Shown: one piece after another, positions 1-10,850 of the stretch | How positions within the stretch are numbered: position 1 is the stretch's first letter | Layout: every line of letters begins with the position of its first letter | Origin: Sialis fuliginosa | Lineage: Eukaryota > Arthropoda > Insecta > Megaloptera > Sialidae | DNA length: 64,000 nucleotides | Assembly (NCBI GenBank): GCA_961205875.1 | Contig: OY540809.1 | Coordinates: 25,804,267 to 25,868,266, forward strand | Direction: 5' to 3' | Notes under the pieces: model-generated | The model's input: the letters and a program-made list of their open reading frames with translations, nothing else | Told to the model about the DNA's origin: nothing | Database searches by the model: none | Position numbers and translations under genes: made by a program

Positions 1-673
1 TATACAGGGTCAAGAAAATTCACAGATTTATATTTATTTGTTAGGTAGCTACAGTGATTTTAAACTCACTGTGTTTTTGAAATAACAAATTCAAGGTTTC
101 TGGATGTAATTCAGTAACAACATTATTTTTTATTGTTTGTAGCAATTTAACCCTTAACTGGTATCGAGGCTGTTGATTCGATGTATATAAAGATGTTTTT
201 TTGTTGAATTAGCATATTAGATAAGAAAGAAAAAATATTTTTGTTAAAAACTTTCCTAAAGATAATGTTTTCAGAGTTTTTGTTGGTTCCTAAAAATATC
301 CAAATTTTTTTTAACTTTATTGGGATCTCTCGTAGAAGACAATTTAGTAAAATAATGGTAATAAAAGCTAGTTGATGACATAAAATGAATGTATTATTTA
401 TCATTTATAATGTGTTATCTAGTCTCATTATTGAAACTAGTTTGCCAAAAGCTTATCTTCAGTGGGGGCCGCAAATACCCCATAATAGCAGTAACGTTTG
501 TAAAATTTGCGATACCAGTTTAGGTTAAAAAAGATAATGTTTTTTTACATATTACATTTTTTTTACTTCGACATAAAATTTTGGAGAAGGTCTACATTGA
601 TATTTTGTTCGCTAGCAATTAGTTCCATTAAATTCTTATTAAAATGAAGCGGAATAAATAAAAATATAAATAA
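1..673. other. unassigned AT-rich stretch
   Basis: No terminal repeat, duplication or coding signal was seen. The one sizeable open frame on the minus strand (147-404) has low-complexity I/N/F/K composition typical of chance frames in AT-rich DNA. Confidence 0.5.
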
Positions 674-823
674 CTAGCTGTTACCCGCGGGATACAAAGT
701 AGCCTATGTTCTTCCGCAGAATGAAATCAATCTCCCTGCTAAGTTTCATCAAGTTCGGTTCAGCGGTTTAGCTGTGAAAAAGTAACAAACAAAAAGAGCG
801 ATATACTTTCATATTTATAATAG
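674..823 (-). mobile_element. Helitron-like element, 3' end with internal deletion
   Basis: On the minus strand the piece ends in GCGGGTAACAG-CTAG followed by T, the 3' signature of the complete copy at 26360-26677. It also holds the family body (ccgaaccgctgaac-like block at 750-775). The hairpin arm runs directly into the GATACAAAGTAG block, so the middle of the element is deleted. The 5' end is eroded near 823. Confidence 0.6.
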
Positions 824-935
824 ATTTGAAAAAAACATCAAGTAGAGCATGTTCTTAAATAAATTTTACTAATAATCCAAGTACTTATAAAAGTTATTCG
901 CTTTTATTTCTGAACGCTCAATATTTAAAAGTATA

Positions 936-990
936 CATACAAACAGACCGACAGACAGAGTTACTTTCGCATTTATAATATTAGTATAGA
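936..990 (-). mobile_element. Helitron-like element, isolated 5' end
   Basis: Reverse complement begins TCTATACTAATATTATAAAT with A before the TC, the family 5' terminus, followed by TCTGTCTGTC repeats. It lies ~110 bp from the element at 674-823 and may be a second copy or a duplicated 5' end. The total from 674 to 990 (317 bp) is close to the 318 bp complete copy, but the content between is not the family body. Confidence 0.5.
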
Positions 991-1039
991 TAAAAGTTTT
1001 GAAAGATTATTATTATAAGTATTAGCTTTATTGATTTTT

Positions 1040-1829
1040 GCTTCCTCGCAATATCGAAGATACGAGAAGCTTGGTGATCGTTTCAGATTGAGACAAAAAA
1101 AATGTTCTCCGATTTCAAAATTTTAAATTGATTTATCCGTTTCACGTCAAGGCAAACACTTTTCGTTCTGTGTCTGTCTGTGTGTCCGTGTGTCCGTGTG
1201 TCCGTGTGTCCGTCCGTCTGTCCCCTGAATCCTTGTCACATGCACAACTCATGAACCACTGAAACGATATTATTGAAACTTGGTCGGATGGTTGGGTCTG
1301 GCTTGAGGATGGTCCCATTTCAAAATATGATATCCCAAAATATTTATTTTTTCAAGATATCTCAAGAACGACACACGTTACGTGAAAATTTTATAGAATA
1401 TTTTTTGTAGAACATTAAATTTCCTATAATATGGGTCTACAACGTTTGTTGTTAAATATTCCCTTACAAAGATTTATCTTAATTTATTTTAAAAATTCGT
1501 GTTGTATTTTTCTAAATTGATATTTGCTTGGACATATTAAATGTCATTTTGACGTTTTAAATGTCGTTTTGATGTTTGCATAAATTTAGATTTCGATGGA
1601 AATTGTCAAAAAATTAAAAATATATGATAAAATATTCACGTGCGTTTTAAAAAAAATTTCAAACTAATATTTTTTTAGTATATTTTATAAAAATTAAATG
1701 GTTAACCCATTCCAAGCAAATTAATATAAACACTTTCGGTTTTTATTTAAATTGTTGAATAATTAACTACCTTTGGTGAATTTAGCACGAGGAAGCACTG
1801 TGCATTTACTTGGCAGATGTTTTTGTCTA
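1040..1829 (+). repeat. F1 dispersed repeat, copy 1 (full)
   Basis: A ~790 bp non-coding repeat starting GCTTCCTCGCAATATCGAAG and ending near CTTGGCAGATG. It is present in inverted orientation at 3394-4240 and in part at 27890-28466, 33127-33790 and 37018-37265. The two ends carry a short inverted match, GCTTCCTCG (1040-1048) and CGAGGAAGC (1788-1796). It contains a TGTGTCCG microsatellite. I do not recognise the superfamily; a non-autonomous DNA element is possible. Confidence 0.6.
1168..1223 (+). repeat. TGTCTG/TGTGTCCG microsatellite
   Basis: A run of TGTCTG then TGTGTCCG units inside F1 copy 1. The same position in other F1 copies holds related TCTG runs of different length, so it is a family feature with slippage. 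Confidence 0.8.
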
Positions 1830-2783
1830 TATAATAATGTAAAAAGTTTAATGTTGGCCAACACAATTTGAAATAAAATTATTAATATAAGTATCTATCG
1901 TTTATTATTGACTTTAATTTAAAATATTTTTCAAAAATTTTGACCTTGCTAGCTAATTATAGTTTGACAATCTAGTTTATATTGTAAATTAAATAATGTA
2001 TCAAAGTGTCAAGAGTATTTATGAGATAGCCTGTACATTATTCCCAAGTTAATTAGATGTTTTTGCTGATAACGCGTCGCCCGGTGGGAAGTTTTTTTTA
2101 TGTATTAACAGAACACAGCACTCCGGGGCAAACGGCATTTTATTTTTGGTTCGTTTATTTCGTGTACGTGATGGATAGGATTTTTAAAATCCGTTTTAAA
2201 TTTCAGAATAAGCAATTTTTTATTTAAGAAAATAACAACAAGTAAATATAAATATTTCGTGTATTACCTTCTTTAGGTTTATACTTAAAAAAATATACAA
2301 TATATTCATTTTTAAGACATAGGTACATCTACCACACGTTGAAATATACTTTTTCAGTGCTCAATTGGCCATAATTATAATTTTTATCCGATCTTTTACG
2401 TTTTGAATTTGACAAAAGCAAGAAATTTTATCTGAAAAACTATGTTTTGTTCGTTTTTGGTATGATTTTTACCACGTTCCTCATAAAAAAGATGTTTAAA
2501 TTATATATTGTTTTCTGTTTGTTAGGCGTGTAAATTTTTTTAAAAGATTTTTTTTAATTGATTTTTATTATGAAAAGACGGAGATATTAATTTTTGAATT
2601 TTTGCATGTTTTCGAAATTGGGTTTTTTCGCAATAAAAAACCAAAAGTTTATTAAAACCATGGTAAATTCTGGATTCAGTGGGCCATGAATACCCTAAAA
2701 TGGATTCTGTGAACCCTGCACCGAAATGGGTGTTTCCCTGTGTAATATATATCTGAAGAACACATCAAAATTTTCTTTTAAAC
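1830..2783. other. unassigned stretch
   Basis: AT-rich with no recognisable ends or coding. The frame at 2726-2938 (70 codons) overlaps the MITE at 2784-2979 and looks like chance. Confidence 0.4.
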
Positions 2784-2979
2784 CAGTGGTTATTCATCCA
2801 GTAACAGTTAGTTCTAAATATATTACTTTTGATTTGTCCGTTCACCTTTGTAGATTGTCAAGGTCATATCATTTTTATAATGTATTTATTTATGAACAGT
2901 TTCGTATAAAGTTTTATATGTATAATAAAAAAAATTAAACCCACTGATAAAAATGTATGAAAAATGTGAAGAACCACTG
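2784..2979. mobile_element. hAT-like MITE (CAGTGGTT ends)
   Basis: Inverted ends CAGTGGTTATTCA and TGAAGAACCACTG differ at one of 13 positions. Length 196 bp. No clear 8 bp duplication remains (TTTTAAAC left, GTCCAAAA right), so the hAT label rests on the CAGTGG start only. Confidence 0.4.
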
Positions 2980-3057
2980 GTCCAAAATACAAAAACACCT
3001 GGTGCTGTAAAAAACGGACTAAAGACTGATGTAAGATAAGACGTGACTAGTGTTTGT

Positions 3058-3246
3058 ATAAGTGGGGGGGTTCTGAAGCAGTGAAAGGGGGTGTAGACGA
3101 CGTCTTTGGCATGGCAATGAGAGTTCGGGCGCCGCGACGGCGGGGCGGCAGACGGGCGCCTCCGGACTTGTTGATACGGGCAGATATATTCAACAATACC
3201 CGACCACTTATACACACTGCAGGAGAAATAGTTTGTAATGGAGTTT
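3058..3246. other. isolated CpG-rich patch, possible exon or promoter
   Basis: A GC- and CpG-rich stretch peaks at 3128-3165 (runs such as GCGCCGCGACGGCGGGG) in otherwise AT-rich DNA. A plus frame of 64 codons (3054-3248) is arginine-rich and proline-rich in its middle. The minus strand has an ATG in a fair context (CTCTCATTGCCATGCC) after a TATAAG motif, but its frame closes soon after. No repeat in the window matches it. It could be a short host exon, a CpG-rich first exon or promoter, or foreign DNA; none is demonstrated. Confidence 0.25.
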
Positions 3247-3393
3247 AATTGGGTTGGCCGCAATATGCCTTTGTGAGTAATTACGAATAGATAATTGAGT
3301 AATTCTTAAAGAAATTGTTGACTTGCTTAATCGAAATACTTGCTTTTAGTTTGAGGAACAGTGTGGTGAGAAATTACACTAAAAAGAATTTAT

Positions 3394-4240
3394 TATAAAA
3401 AACATCTGCCAAGTAAATGCACAGTGCTTCCTCATGCTAAATTCACCAAAGGTAGTTAATTCATTATTGAACAATTTAAATAAAAACCGATAGTGTTTAA
3501 ATAAATTGCTTGGAATTGGTTAACCATTTAATTTTTATACAATTTTACTAAAAAATATTAGTTCGAAATTCTTAAAATACACCTGATTATTTTTACGTAT
3601 ATTTTTAATTTTTTGACAATTTCAATCTAAATCTAAATTTATACAAACGTCAAAATGATATTTAAAACGTCAAAATGACATTTAATATGTCCTAGCAAAT
3701 ATCAATTTAGAAAAACAAAACACAAATTTTTAAAATAAATTGAGATAAATCTTTGTAAGGGAATATTTTACAACAAACGTTGTAGACCCATATTATAGAA
3801 AATTTAATGCTCTACAAATAATATTCTATAAAATTTTCACGTAACATGTGTCGTTCTTGAGATATCTTGAAAAAATAAGTATTTTGGGATGTCACCATTC
3901 CCCCTTAGACACGATTTTGATGATTTTGAAATGGGACCGTTCTCAAGCCAGACCCAAACATCCCACCAAGTTTCAATAATATCGGTTCAGTGGTTCATGA
4001 GTTGTGCGTGTGACAAGGATTCAGGGGACAGACGGACGGACACACAGACAGACAGACACGGCGTTCCGTGCCTGCCTGTCTGTCTGTCTGTCAAGACAAA
4101 CACTTTTCGTTTAATGAAAAGTGTTTGTCTTGACGTGAAACGGAAAGATCAATTTAAAATTTTGAAACCGAGAACATTTTTTTTGTCTTAATCTGAAACG
4201 ATCACAAAGCTTCTCGTATCTTCGATATTACGAGGAAGCA
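3394..4240 (-). repeat. F1 dispersed repeat, copy 2 (full, inverted to copy 1)
   Basis: Reverse complement of the copy at 1040-1829, closely similar along its length, from AAAACATCTGCCAAGT to the CGAGGAAGC end. With copy 1 it brackets ~1.56 kb of DNA as a 3.2 kb inverted pair. It has an added hairpin at 4090-4134 not seen in copy 1. Confidence 0.6.
4090..4134. repeat. perfect 19 bp hairpin, 7 nt loop
   Basis: GTCAAGACAAACACTTTTC at 4090-4108 is exactly complementary to 4116-4134 around the loop GTTTAAT. It is formed by an inverted duplication of the F1 segment next to the TCTG microsatellite. Confidence 0.85.
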
Positions 4241-4244
4241 AAAG

Positions 4245-4440
4245 TGGGTGGGTGTACTTATGTGCGTGCATACTTTTTTGACGTAGTGACATCTAGCGTG
4301 CAAATACAAAACTAAAAACCTGTTTTACTGACTATCATAACAGAAATCAGTATTATTTACACCTAACCAAACTTCATGGTGTTAAATTTTTTCCGTTGCA
4401 TGGTGCGCGCGTATTAGGTACTAAAATTTTACCCTGAAAT
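4245..4440 (+). mobile_element. Helitron-related internal fragment
   Basis: Contains the block catctagcgtgcaaat then aaaacctgttttactgac, shared with the complete Helitron-like copy at 26360-26677 and with fragments at 22870-23036, 43736-43975, 46733-47002 and 57417-57622. No terminus is present. Confidence 0.5.
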
Positions 4441-5429
4441 ATAACTTCAAAATGATATATTTTATAAATTTTGATAACCTTATACATCAATCAACTTACC
4501 CCGCAAAATGTTTACCAAAAGTCATATTTTTTAATCGCCGTCGAAAAACCTTTTCATTTGAATAGTGATGTAGATAGATATACCATATTCTGTGAAAGCA
4601 GTAGCACGAAAGGTGGTGGTGAGAGGAGAGTGAAGGAATGTACGTAACCGGCAGGAATCTTTTTTTCTTTACCGACTGACGCAAATTAAAAATGCGCTTT
4701 CTGTGATGGAATTTTTAATGTTTTAGTTTTGTCCGCTCACGTTACGATTTCTTTTGAAATTGCTGCGATACTGCCTCCCTCCTTCACTACCCTTTTGGCG
4801 TATTCAAACCCTTCAGGCTGTTACGTTACGAATGCATAATTTCTAAAAAATCATCAAGGATTTTTTTTCGCCTTAATTTTGTTTTGTATGTATATATTTT
4901 ATTTTTTAATTGGATATACAATTAGTCAGTTTTAAATATTTCCGGTATTTTTAGAAAGGATAAAAGAAAACACTGATAATCAGGAGAAAATATAATTATA
5001 ACAAAATAATAAACACACGAATTTCTATTTAATCGGTCCCGAATCTCCGTGTTGATACATATGTCAGTAGGTGATTTTTATTTGAATATACTTATATATA
5101 TTTATTTATAAAGTAACTTATTGTTGGTCAAACAGAATTAATTATTTATGCACCTACTTTTTAAACTGTATCAATATCTATCTTAACAATATTTGATAAT
5201 TTAGTTAAAACTAAAATTGAAATTTTTATAGTGTTCTTTTAAAATATTGCACGGTTAACCTTCTGATTAGACAAGGCAACAAAAAAAATACTTATTTTTT
5301 CCTCGCGAACAAATTTATTTTATAGTGTAGAAACGTAAATAACAATAAAATTTCAATCATGTCACAATTATGTAAGAAAAGTATTTCTTTTTATTAACAT
5401 TTAATGCTATTTTTAAAGAAAAAAATTTA
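4441..5429. other. unassigned stretch
   Basis: AT-rich; no repeat ends, coding or RNA signal seen. The minus frame at 4496-4684 has no recognised domain. Confidence 0.4.
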
Positions 5430-5960
5430 TCTGGAACTAAAAAACTAACTTTTCTTAATTTTTTTTGTCTGTCGTTTGTAGTTTGAAGTCGGAGTTCCCG
5501 GATTAAAAACCAGCAGTAGTCGGCAAGCATTGTAGGGTACCATTTTCCTTCTCCAGTCACTCACATGATCCTTAGACAGAGGTTACACGATCATTCTGTT
5601 ATTCCATTCCATCAGTTCAGTCCGTGACCTTGATCAAGACTGAGCGAGTATGATAGAGGTTACACGATCATTCTGTCATTCCATCAGTCCGTCATTCATT
5701 GCATTACACGCTCAGTCTTGATCAAGGTCACGGACTGAACTGATGGAATGGAATAACAGAATGACCGCGTAACCTCTGTCTTAGGTTCACGCCATATAAC
5801 TGGTTGAACAAAAATCTTCGCTGGAAACTTTCCACTGTACCAACTCGTTAATTTTTTATGGCAAGTAAGACAACAGATATGTGGCACTTACAATTTATAC
5901 TGGTTACGAATGTCCAAGTTAAAATATGCACGATAAGACTCCTCAAAGGTGTTATCGTTT
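5430..5960 (-). pseudogene. relic of multicopy arthropod gene family (WREP/DYCW type)
   Basis: Two separate minus-strand pieces recall one uncharacterised protein family that I know as many copies in arthropod genomes. The first (about 5960-5781) shows CC--C spacing (PHICCLTC), then W-x-G and the hallmark IWREPK followed by DHVSD; in the family this precedes a DCYFC zinc-binding-like motif. The second (about 5574-5440) shows the C-terminal hallmark MLADYCW followed by basic residues. The several hundred residues expected between them are absent, so this is an internally deleted, broken copy. A 206 bp MITE with TTA duplication (5575-5780) lies between the pieces. Function is unknown; the copy number of the family suggests mobility. 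Recognition is from memory of motifs, not from a search. Confidence 0.5.
5575..5780. mobile_element. PIF/Harbinger-type MITE, TTA duplication
   Basis: Ends GACAGAGGTTAC and GTAACCTCTGTC, with long arms that stay complementary for ~70 bp (including CAGTCCGTGACCTTGATC). Flanked by TTA at 5572-5574 and 5781-5783. The centre holds a partial repeat of the left arm. It sits inside the gene-family relic at 5430-5960 and is therefore younger than it. Confidence 0.75.
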
Positions 5961-8900
5961 TTTTACTTTTTGGCGTATATTAACCACAAATATAGCAGAA
6001 TAAATCTGGAGAATTGGTACAAATACGCGGCATCGTGAAAGATAATAATTACTTTAACTATGTTTTTATGGAGCTATCATAAACTACCTATATAAACATG
6101 CGATATTTTTATATCTACCTTCAAGATAAATGGAATAAGTAAATACTTGAAATTAAAATATACTTACTCTTGGAGATGTAACTGAGCAAAATTAATATTT
6201 TTCTAGTATCAAGAGTGATATCACCTACAAATTTCACTGTATATCTTGCTCGAGTATTTTTCAGTGTTGCCTAGCGTTATTTAATGTAAATTTACATCAA
6301 AGATAAATTTATGGGTGCACTGATTGTTTTGTGTTATTTTTAAAATAAATATTCATCTAACTTTTACAACTACAGATTTATACAAATATACCTGCGGCAA
6401 ATAAGGTATGTAAAAAATCACATTTACAATAGTTGGATCGGTCTGGATTTTTATGTACACATATAGAAGATACTTATACAAAGTTAACTACATACCGACT
6501 AGTCTCTCGTCGCACTAACTTTTCGGTACCTCTGAGTTTGTTGCGAGAGATGGCGATGAGTGCTCAATTTAAAAAAAAAAATTTCTTTATAAAATAAAAA
6601 TAAAATTACTGTAGTACCTTAGGCATCATAAGGCCCACCAAATTTAAGATTGTTTTTTTTTATTATTTATTAAAAATGATCACATATTTAGTTATAGATT
6701 GGTATGTCATTTTTATTTACTAATAGTTCTATACAAAAATCATCTACAACGAAAAAATAACGTGCGACGGATTATTATTATTATTAATTATTTATTTATT
6801 AGCTGTAATAATTATAATTATCTGAAAATGTTTCATTTAGATCAGTGGCCTTATTATACCACCATAGTTTAATAAGGTCTAAAGTAACTTTTTTTAAAGA
6901 TATCTTTAAAATGAAAAAATCATTTAAGAAATGTTGATTTTCGTACTTCTTTAGATTAATAGTAAACCAAAGTCTACCATTAGCATTATCTTTTTAATAT
7001 AAATACTTAAGTATTACCCGAAATATAGCATTTTTAATTATGCTGTGCCTTATTTGCCTCCATGACCTCACGAAAATACGAATGTATGTATAATTTTTGC
7101 TAAATAATATTATCAAACGTTTATAAAAAAAATTTCACATAATTACTCAACTAGAAATCAAGAAAATTTAGATCAAATACAAACAAAATTAACAGTTTTG
7201 TATAAAGGAGTGTTGATTCAAATATAAAAATATATAACTACCTAATTATCCTTAAAAAATTTCAATTAAATTAAAAAATTTTCTTAACATTTGGTATAAA
7301 ATAAATGAATAATTAAACTAGAGTATTAATTTGTAAAATGTTAAATTGATTATATTATATTTAATAACTGTAATTTCAATATATGTGAAATATGTTATGA
7401 AATAAAAAAATAAATAAGTATCTGGGACTAGATATAAAAAAGATGGAAAACATATCATATTATTTGATTCCAAATATTTTTGGTCACCCTACTAATTGAG
7501 AATTGATGTGGCCCTCCTTTAAAAGTAAATATCCGAAATACTTGAGTATTATGTGGAAATCGATGACCAAATAAAGTGAGTTAGATTGATGGTAAAGTCA
7601 AGAGAGTGTGCTTTTCCGTAAACATTTTCCTTTATGTACTTTATATCGATTACGATGCACATGCATCATCCTAGTATAGATATTTGTATTTACTGTACCT
7701 GACATCACGTAGCTGGCCTTTACATTTATAGGTGCTACTGTTTGTAGCTGTAATTTGATCTTGTAGTGATTTTTAACATCTGAGTGTGGAAGCACAGTTA
7801 TTTTTATATTACAGTTATGAGATGGCTTTTAAATTTGAGTATTCATTGTACTGATTTTCAATTTATTAGCAAATATTTGTACCCTAGTTTTTCGATGAAG
7901 AACCCTGTATAAAACAAATGTACAGTCAAATTGGCTGAAACTGAAGTTTGGTGTTGCTCATGGCTTGATCAAAAGTTACCATGGGTACAAGGTTCAAAAA
8001 TAGCCATTTTCTTTCATCATTATTTCAAATTAAAATATGTCGTAGACAACCGGTAGTGCTAAATGGAACATTTATGGAATAACTTTGGTATCCATCCGTC
8101 TGTCACAGGCGATTTTCTCTGAAACTATTATAAGTAAAAAATTGAAATTTATAAGTACAGATAGAGTGTAGTGGTGTAATTATGGACGTAAAGTATAAAA
8201 AGTTGAATTTAGATTCTGCGAGTTAAATTCAATCGTATAAGGTGTCTAATTAAAACTTATTGAAGCACGAATTCAACAATATATATGATGTATTTTTTAT
8301 GCATTTCATTTTTCGAGAAAAACGCTTAAAAATTGTTGTCCTTCATCCTTATCACAAAAAGGATCGCCTAGAAAAATCTGGAAACAAAAAGTATGGATTT
8401 CATGACTGAAAAATTCTAGCACGATTAATTGTTATAAACAATTTAAGTGTTTCTTTACTTATAACAACTGAACCAATGGTTTTAGAGAAAAATATGTATT
8501 TCTCACGATGTAAGAAACAACTTTTGTCTTTACTAGCTTGAAACACTAATTGTGCAAGTATAACTTGCACTTGTCTTAATTTTTTATGACAGTAAATTAA
8601 AGTGTGATTATTTGAAAAAATCTCGATATCGAAATTTCGATAATTCATTACAAAAATATTTTTTATCATTGTGACATCTATTATTTTAATGTGTTAGAAA
8701 TCGAAATATGATATGTCTGATTGATATATTGTTGATAACCACTTTAAAAGGAGAGACAATTGTATGAGATATGTAATAGATAAAATAGCTTAGGGAACAC
8801 CGCGAATCTATATTTTCTTTACGCGGATCACACTTTGAGAAATGCTGTAATAGATTACCTACTCCATAAATTTTGTAATGAGCGGTGCACAAAACAACTA

Positions 8901-9045
8901 CAATAATAGTAGTAGTGGTTAATCGACTAGGTTGGCCGTGCTTCCAAAAGGACAGCTGTAAGTGGTCAGGAATTAGTCGAATTAATGTCGAGGTATTCGG
9001 CGGAGGATTATAGATATCTAGCGCGCCATGGCGTGCCTGTACATC
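5961..9045. other. 3 kb without recognised features
   Basis: AT-rich with simple ATT/ATTT runs (about 6765-6800). Frames of 60-90 codons on the minus strand (7598-7795, 8400-8669, 8686-8892) show no domain or codon signal. A single GGTCACCCTA motif near 7481 resembles a transposon end but no partner was found. Confidence 0.4.
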
Positions 9046-9084
9046 TGTGTGTGTATGTGTGTGTGTATGTGTGTGTGTATGTGT

Positions 9085-9127
<43 letters not shown>

Positions 9128-9131
9128 TGTA
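9046..9131 (+). repeat. GT-rich microsatellite (TGTGTGTATG)
   Basis: About 85 bp of TG repeats broken regularly by TATG, ending at the sequence tgtgtagacggg. Confidence 0.95.
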
Positions 9132-9836
9132 GACGGGTATTTGGGACAGAGTTAGATCAATACTAAACACAGTATATAGGTGTATTTTGTGTCTACGGTT
9201 TCAGTATTGTCAAATGCAAACATTTGGGTCTTGAAAGTGGGTCTGTTACGTGGAACTGATGCGTTATCAGAAGTTGATATAATACAGGCCCGGTGGACCA
9301 AATGAAATATAAAATATATTTTTAAAATATTGAAAACTATAGTCTAAAGCAGTGGTCTTCAAACATTGTCGACTCACAGAACTCTTAGAACTATAAGGTT
9401 TTTTCGCGGAATCTTTTCCCACCCTTAGAAAAATATGTTTTAAAATAATGTTTTAAAATAATGTTTAAAAATACTAGTAACCCGACGAGAATTGGTTACT
9501 GTCAAAGTATTTATGCTATTGGAATTAGCCAAGGTACTAATACCAGTCTTGGATCCTTTAAGAGCAAGATATACTGTTTTTTGGGATCGATGGGCTTCTT
9601 ATTTGTAATTCTCATGAACTCATGGTACTAATAAAACAAGTACCTCGTTATTAAATCAATTTAATTATCAAAGTGCGCAAATATAGTTTTTTTTATATTA
9701 TAGCCTTTTATTTTGTTATATTTTTTCTCCAGTAATCGATAAAGTAAAATCAGTAATGGGCGTCCAGTGATGGACACTTGTTAATGATTACAAAATGATA
9801 AGTACTATGACAGAAATACTATGATTACATAATATA

Positions 9837-10379
9837 GAGAGCCCGCTTCCGCAAGTCTGGCGCCCTGAGTGAGATTTATTTTTCCGCCCTTTCTCCCCCT
9901 AAACAAATGTTAAAAATATCAATTAAAATTGATAAATTGACAACAATAGTTAATATCTCAGCTTTGCGCGATCCTACATACCCCCTTTTCCTATTATTAA
10001 CAAATTAAAATTAATAAATTAACAAATTAATTAAATAGTTAGGTAATACATATCTCAGCTTTGCGCGATCCTACAGACCCCAACTTTTTTTTTAAATATA
10101 GCTTCTATCATTAACTTTAAGACTATCAAATGCCCTAAGACCTCCTTCCCTTATTATTAACAAATTAAAATTGATACATTAACAAATAAGTTGATTAATT
10201 AATAAGTATCTCAGTTAATCTATTAATATAAATAAAAATTAATTAAAAAATTACAGCCTGTACAGTGTACACTGATTTGAATTAAAAAAGTCACTTATGC
10301 CCCATTGTGCGCCGCCCCATCTGGTTTGGCGCCCCGGGTGGACGCCCTAGTTCGCCCCACCCCCCTAAAGCCGGCGCTG
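9837..10379. mobile_element. nested hAT-like MITE with near-perfect 8 bp duplication
   Basis: Starts GAGAGCCCGCTT and ends AAGCCGGCGCTG (7 of the outer 10 positions match as inverted repeats). Flanks ATAATATA (9829-9836) and ATAATATG (10380-10387) match at 7 of 8. GC-rich subterminal blocks (TGGCGCCCTGAG, TTGGCGCCCCGGG) enclose an AT-rich body with direct repeats. The CAGCGCCGGC type of end is common in hAT elements. Confidence 0.6.
9955..10208 (+). repeat. diverged direct repeats, ~97-155 bp units
   Basis: ATCTCAGCTTTGCGCGATCC occurs at 9955 and 10052, and a shorter version (TATCTCAG) near 10207. Each is preceded by AACAAATTAAAATTGAT-type sequence. Internal to the hAT-like MITE. Confidence 0.7.
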
Positions 10380-10500
10380 ATAATATGTAATAAATAGATT
10401 ACACTAACAATTAGTTTAATGTTCACCATTTTGACCCCCATTGGCCGATTGTCTCCAAATTACGCTATTTTAAGTGTCTATAGATTATAATCTATTATAA

Positions 10501-10603
10501 TATACCCCAGTGTTGGATTCTTGTTTAATTAAATTAATTTAATATCAACAAATATTTTTAATTTAATACATTTAATTAAACAAGAATCCAACACTGGGGT
10601 ATA
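10501..10603. repeat. 103 bp palindrome (miniature fold-back)
   Basis: The first ~34 bases, TATACCCCAGTGTTGGATTC and following, are exactly complementary to the last 34. The centre is AT-rich. It lies in the right part of the element at 9350-10810 and may itself be a small MITE with TA-type flanks. Confidence 0.8.
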
Positions 10604-10850
10604 ATCCAAGACTGGTGTTAGTATCTCTCACATATAGCTATTTTACATACACTAGTAACTTCTTGGAATTCATTATTTTTCAAATATAACTAAATGTATA
10701 TCTTTATATTTTTAGTTAACAATAGTCAAGTGTGAGTGCTTTATAATTTTTAAAAATTTTTATTTTGACTCGCGGAACCCTCAGAGAGGTACACAGTTTT
10801 AAGACCACTGTTTAACGTATTCAATGATATTCATGTTAAAAAATTCTCTA

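Larger units (their letters stand above)
9350..10810. mobile_element. hAT-like element carrying a second element
   Basis: Inverted ends CAGTGGTCTTCAAAC (9350) and GTTTTAAGACCACTG (to 10810). Subterminal blocks mirror each other too: a GACTC-type block near 9369 and the GACTCGCGGAACCCTC block near 10768. No clean 8 bp duplication is visible (GTCTAAAG against TTTAACGT), so the insertion is old or the duplication has decayed. A 543 bp element is nested at 9837-10379. No transposase frame was found. Confidence 0.5.

Noticed and set aside
2886-3263. 125-codon minus frame, the longest in the window
   Set aside because: Its extension is due to the CpG-rich patch; the downstream part is phenylalanine- and tyrosine-rich chance sequence with no motif, and it runs into a MITE.
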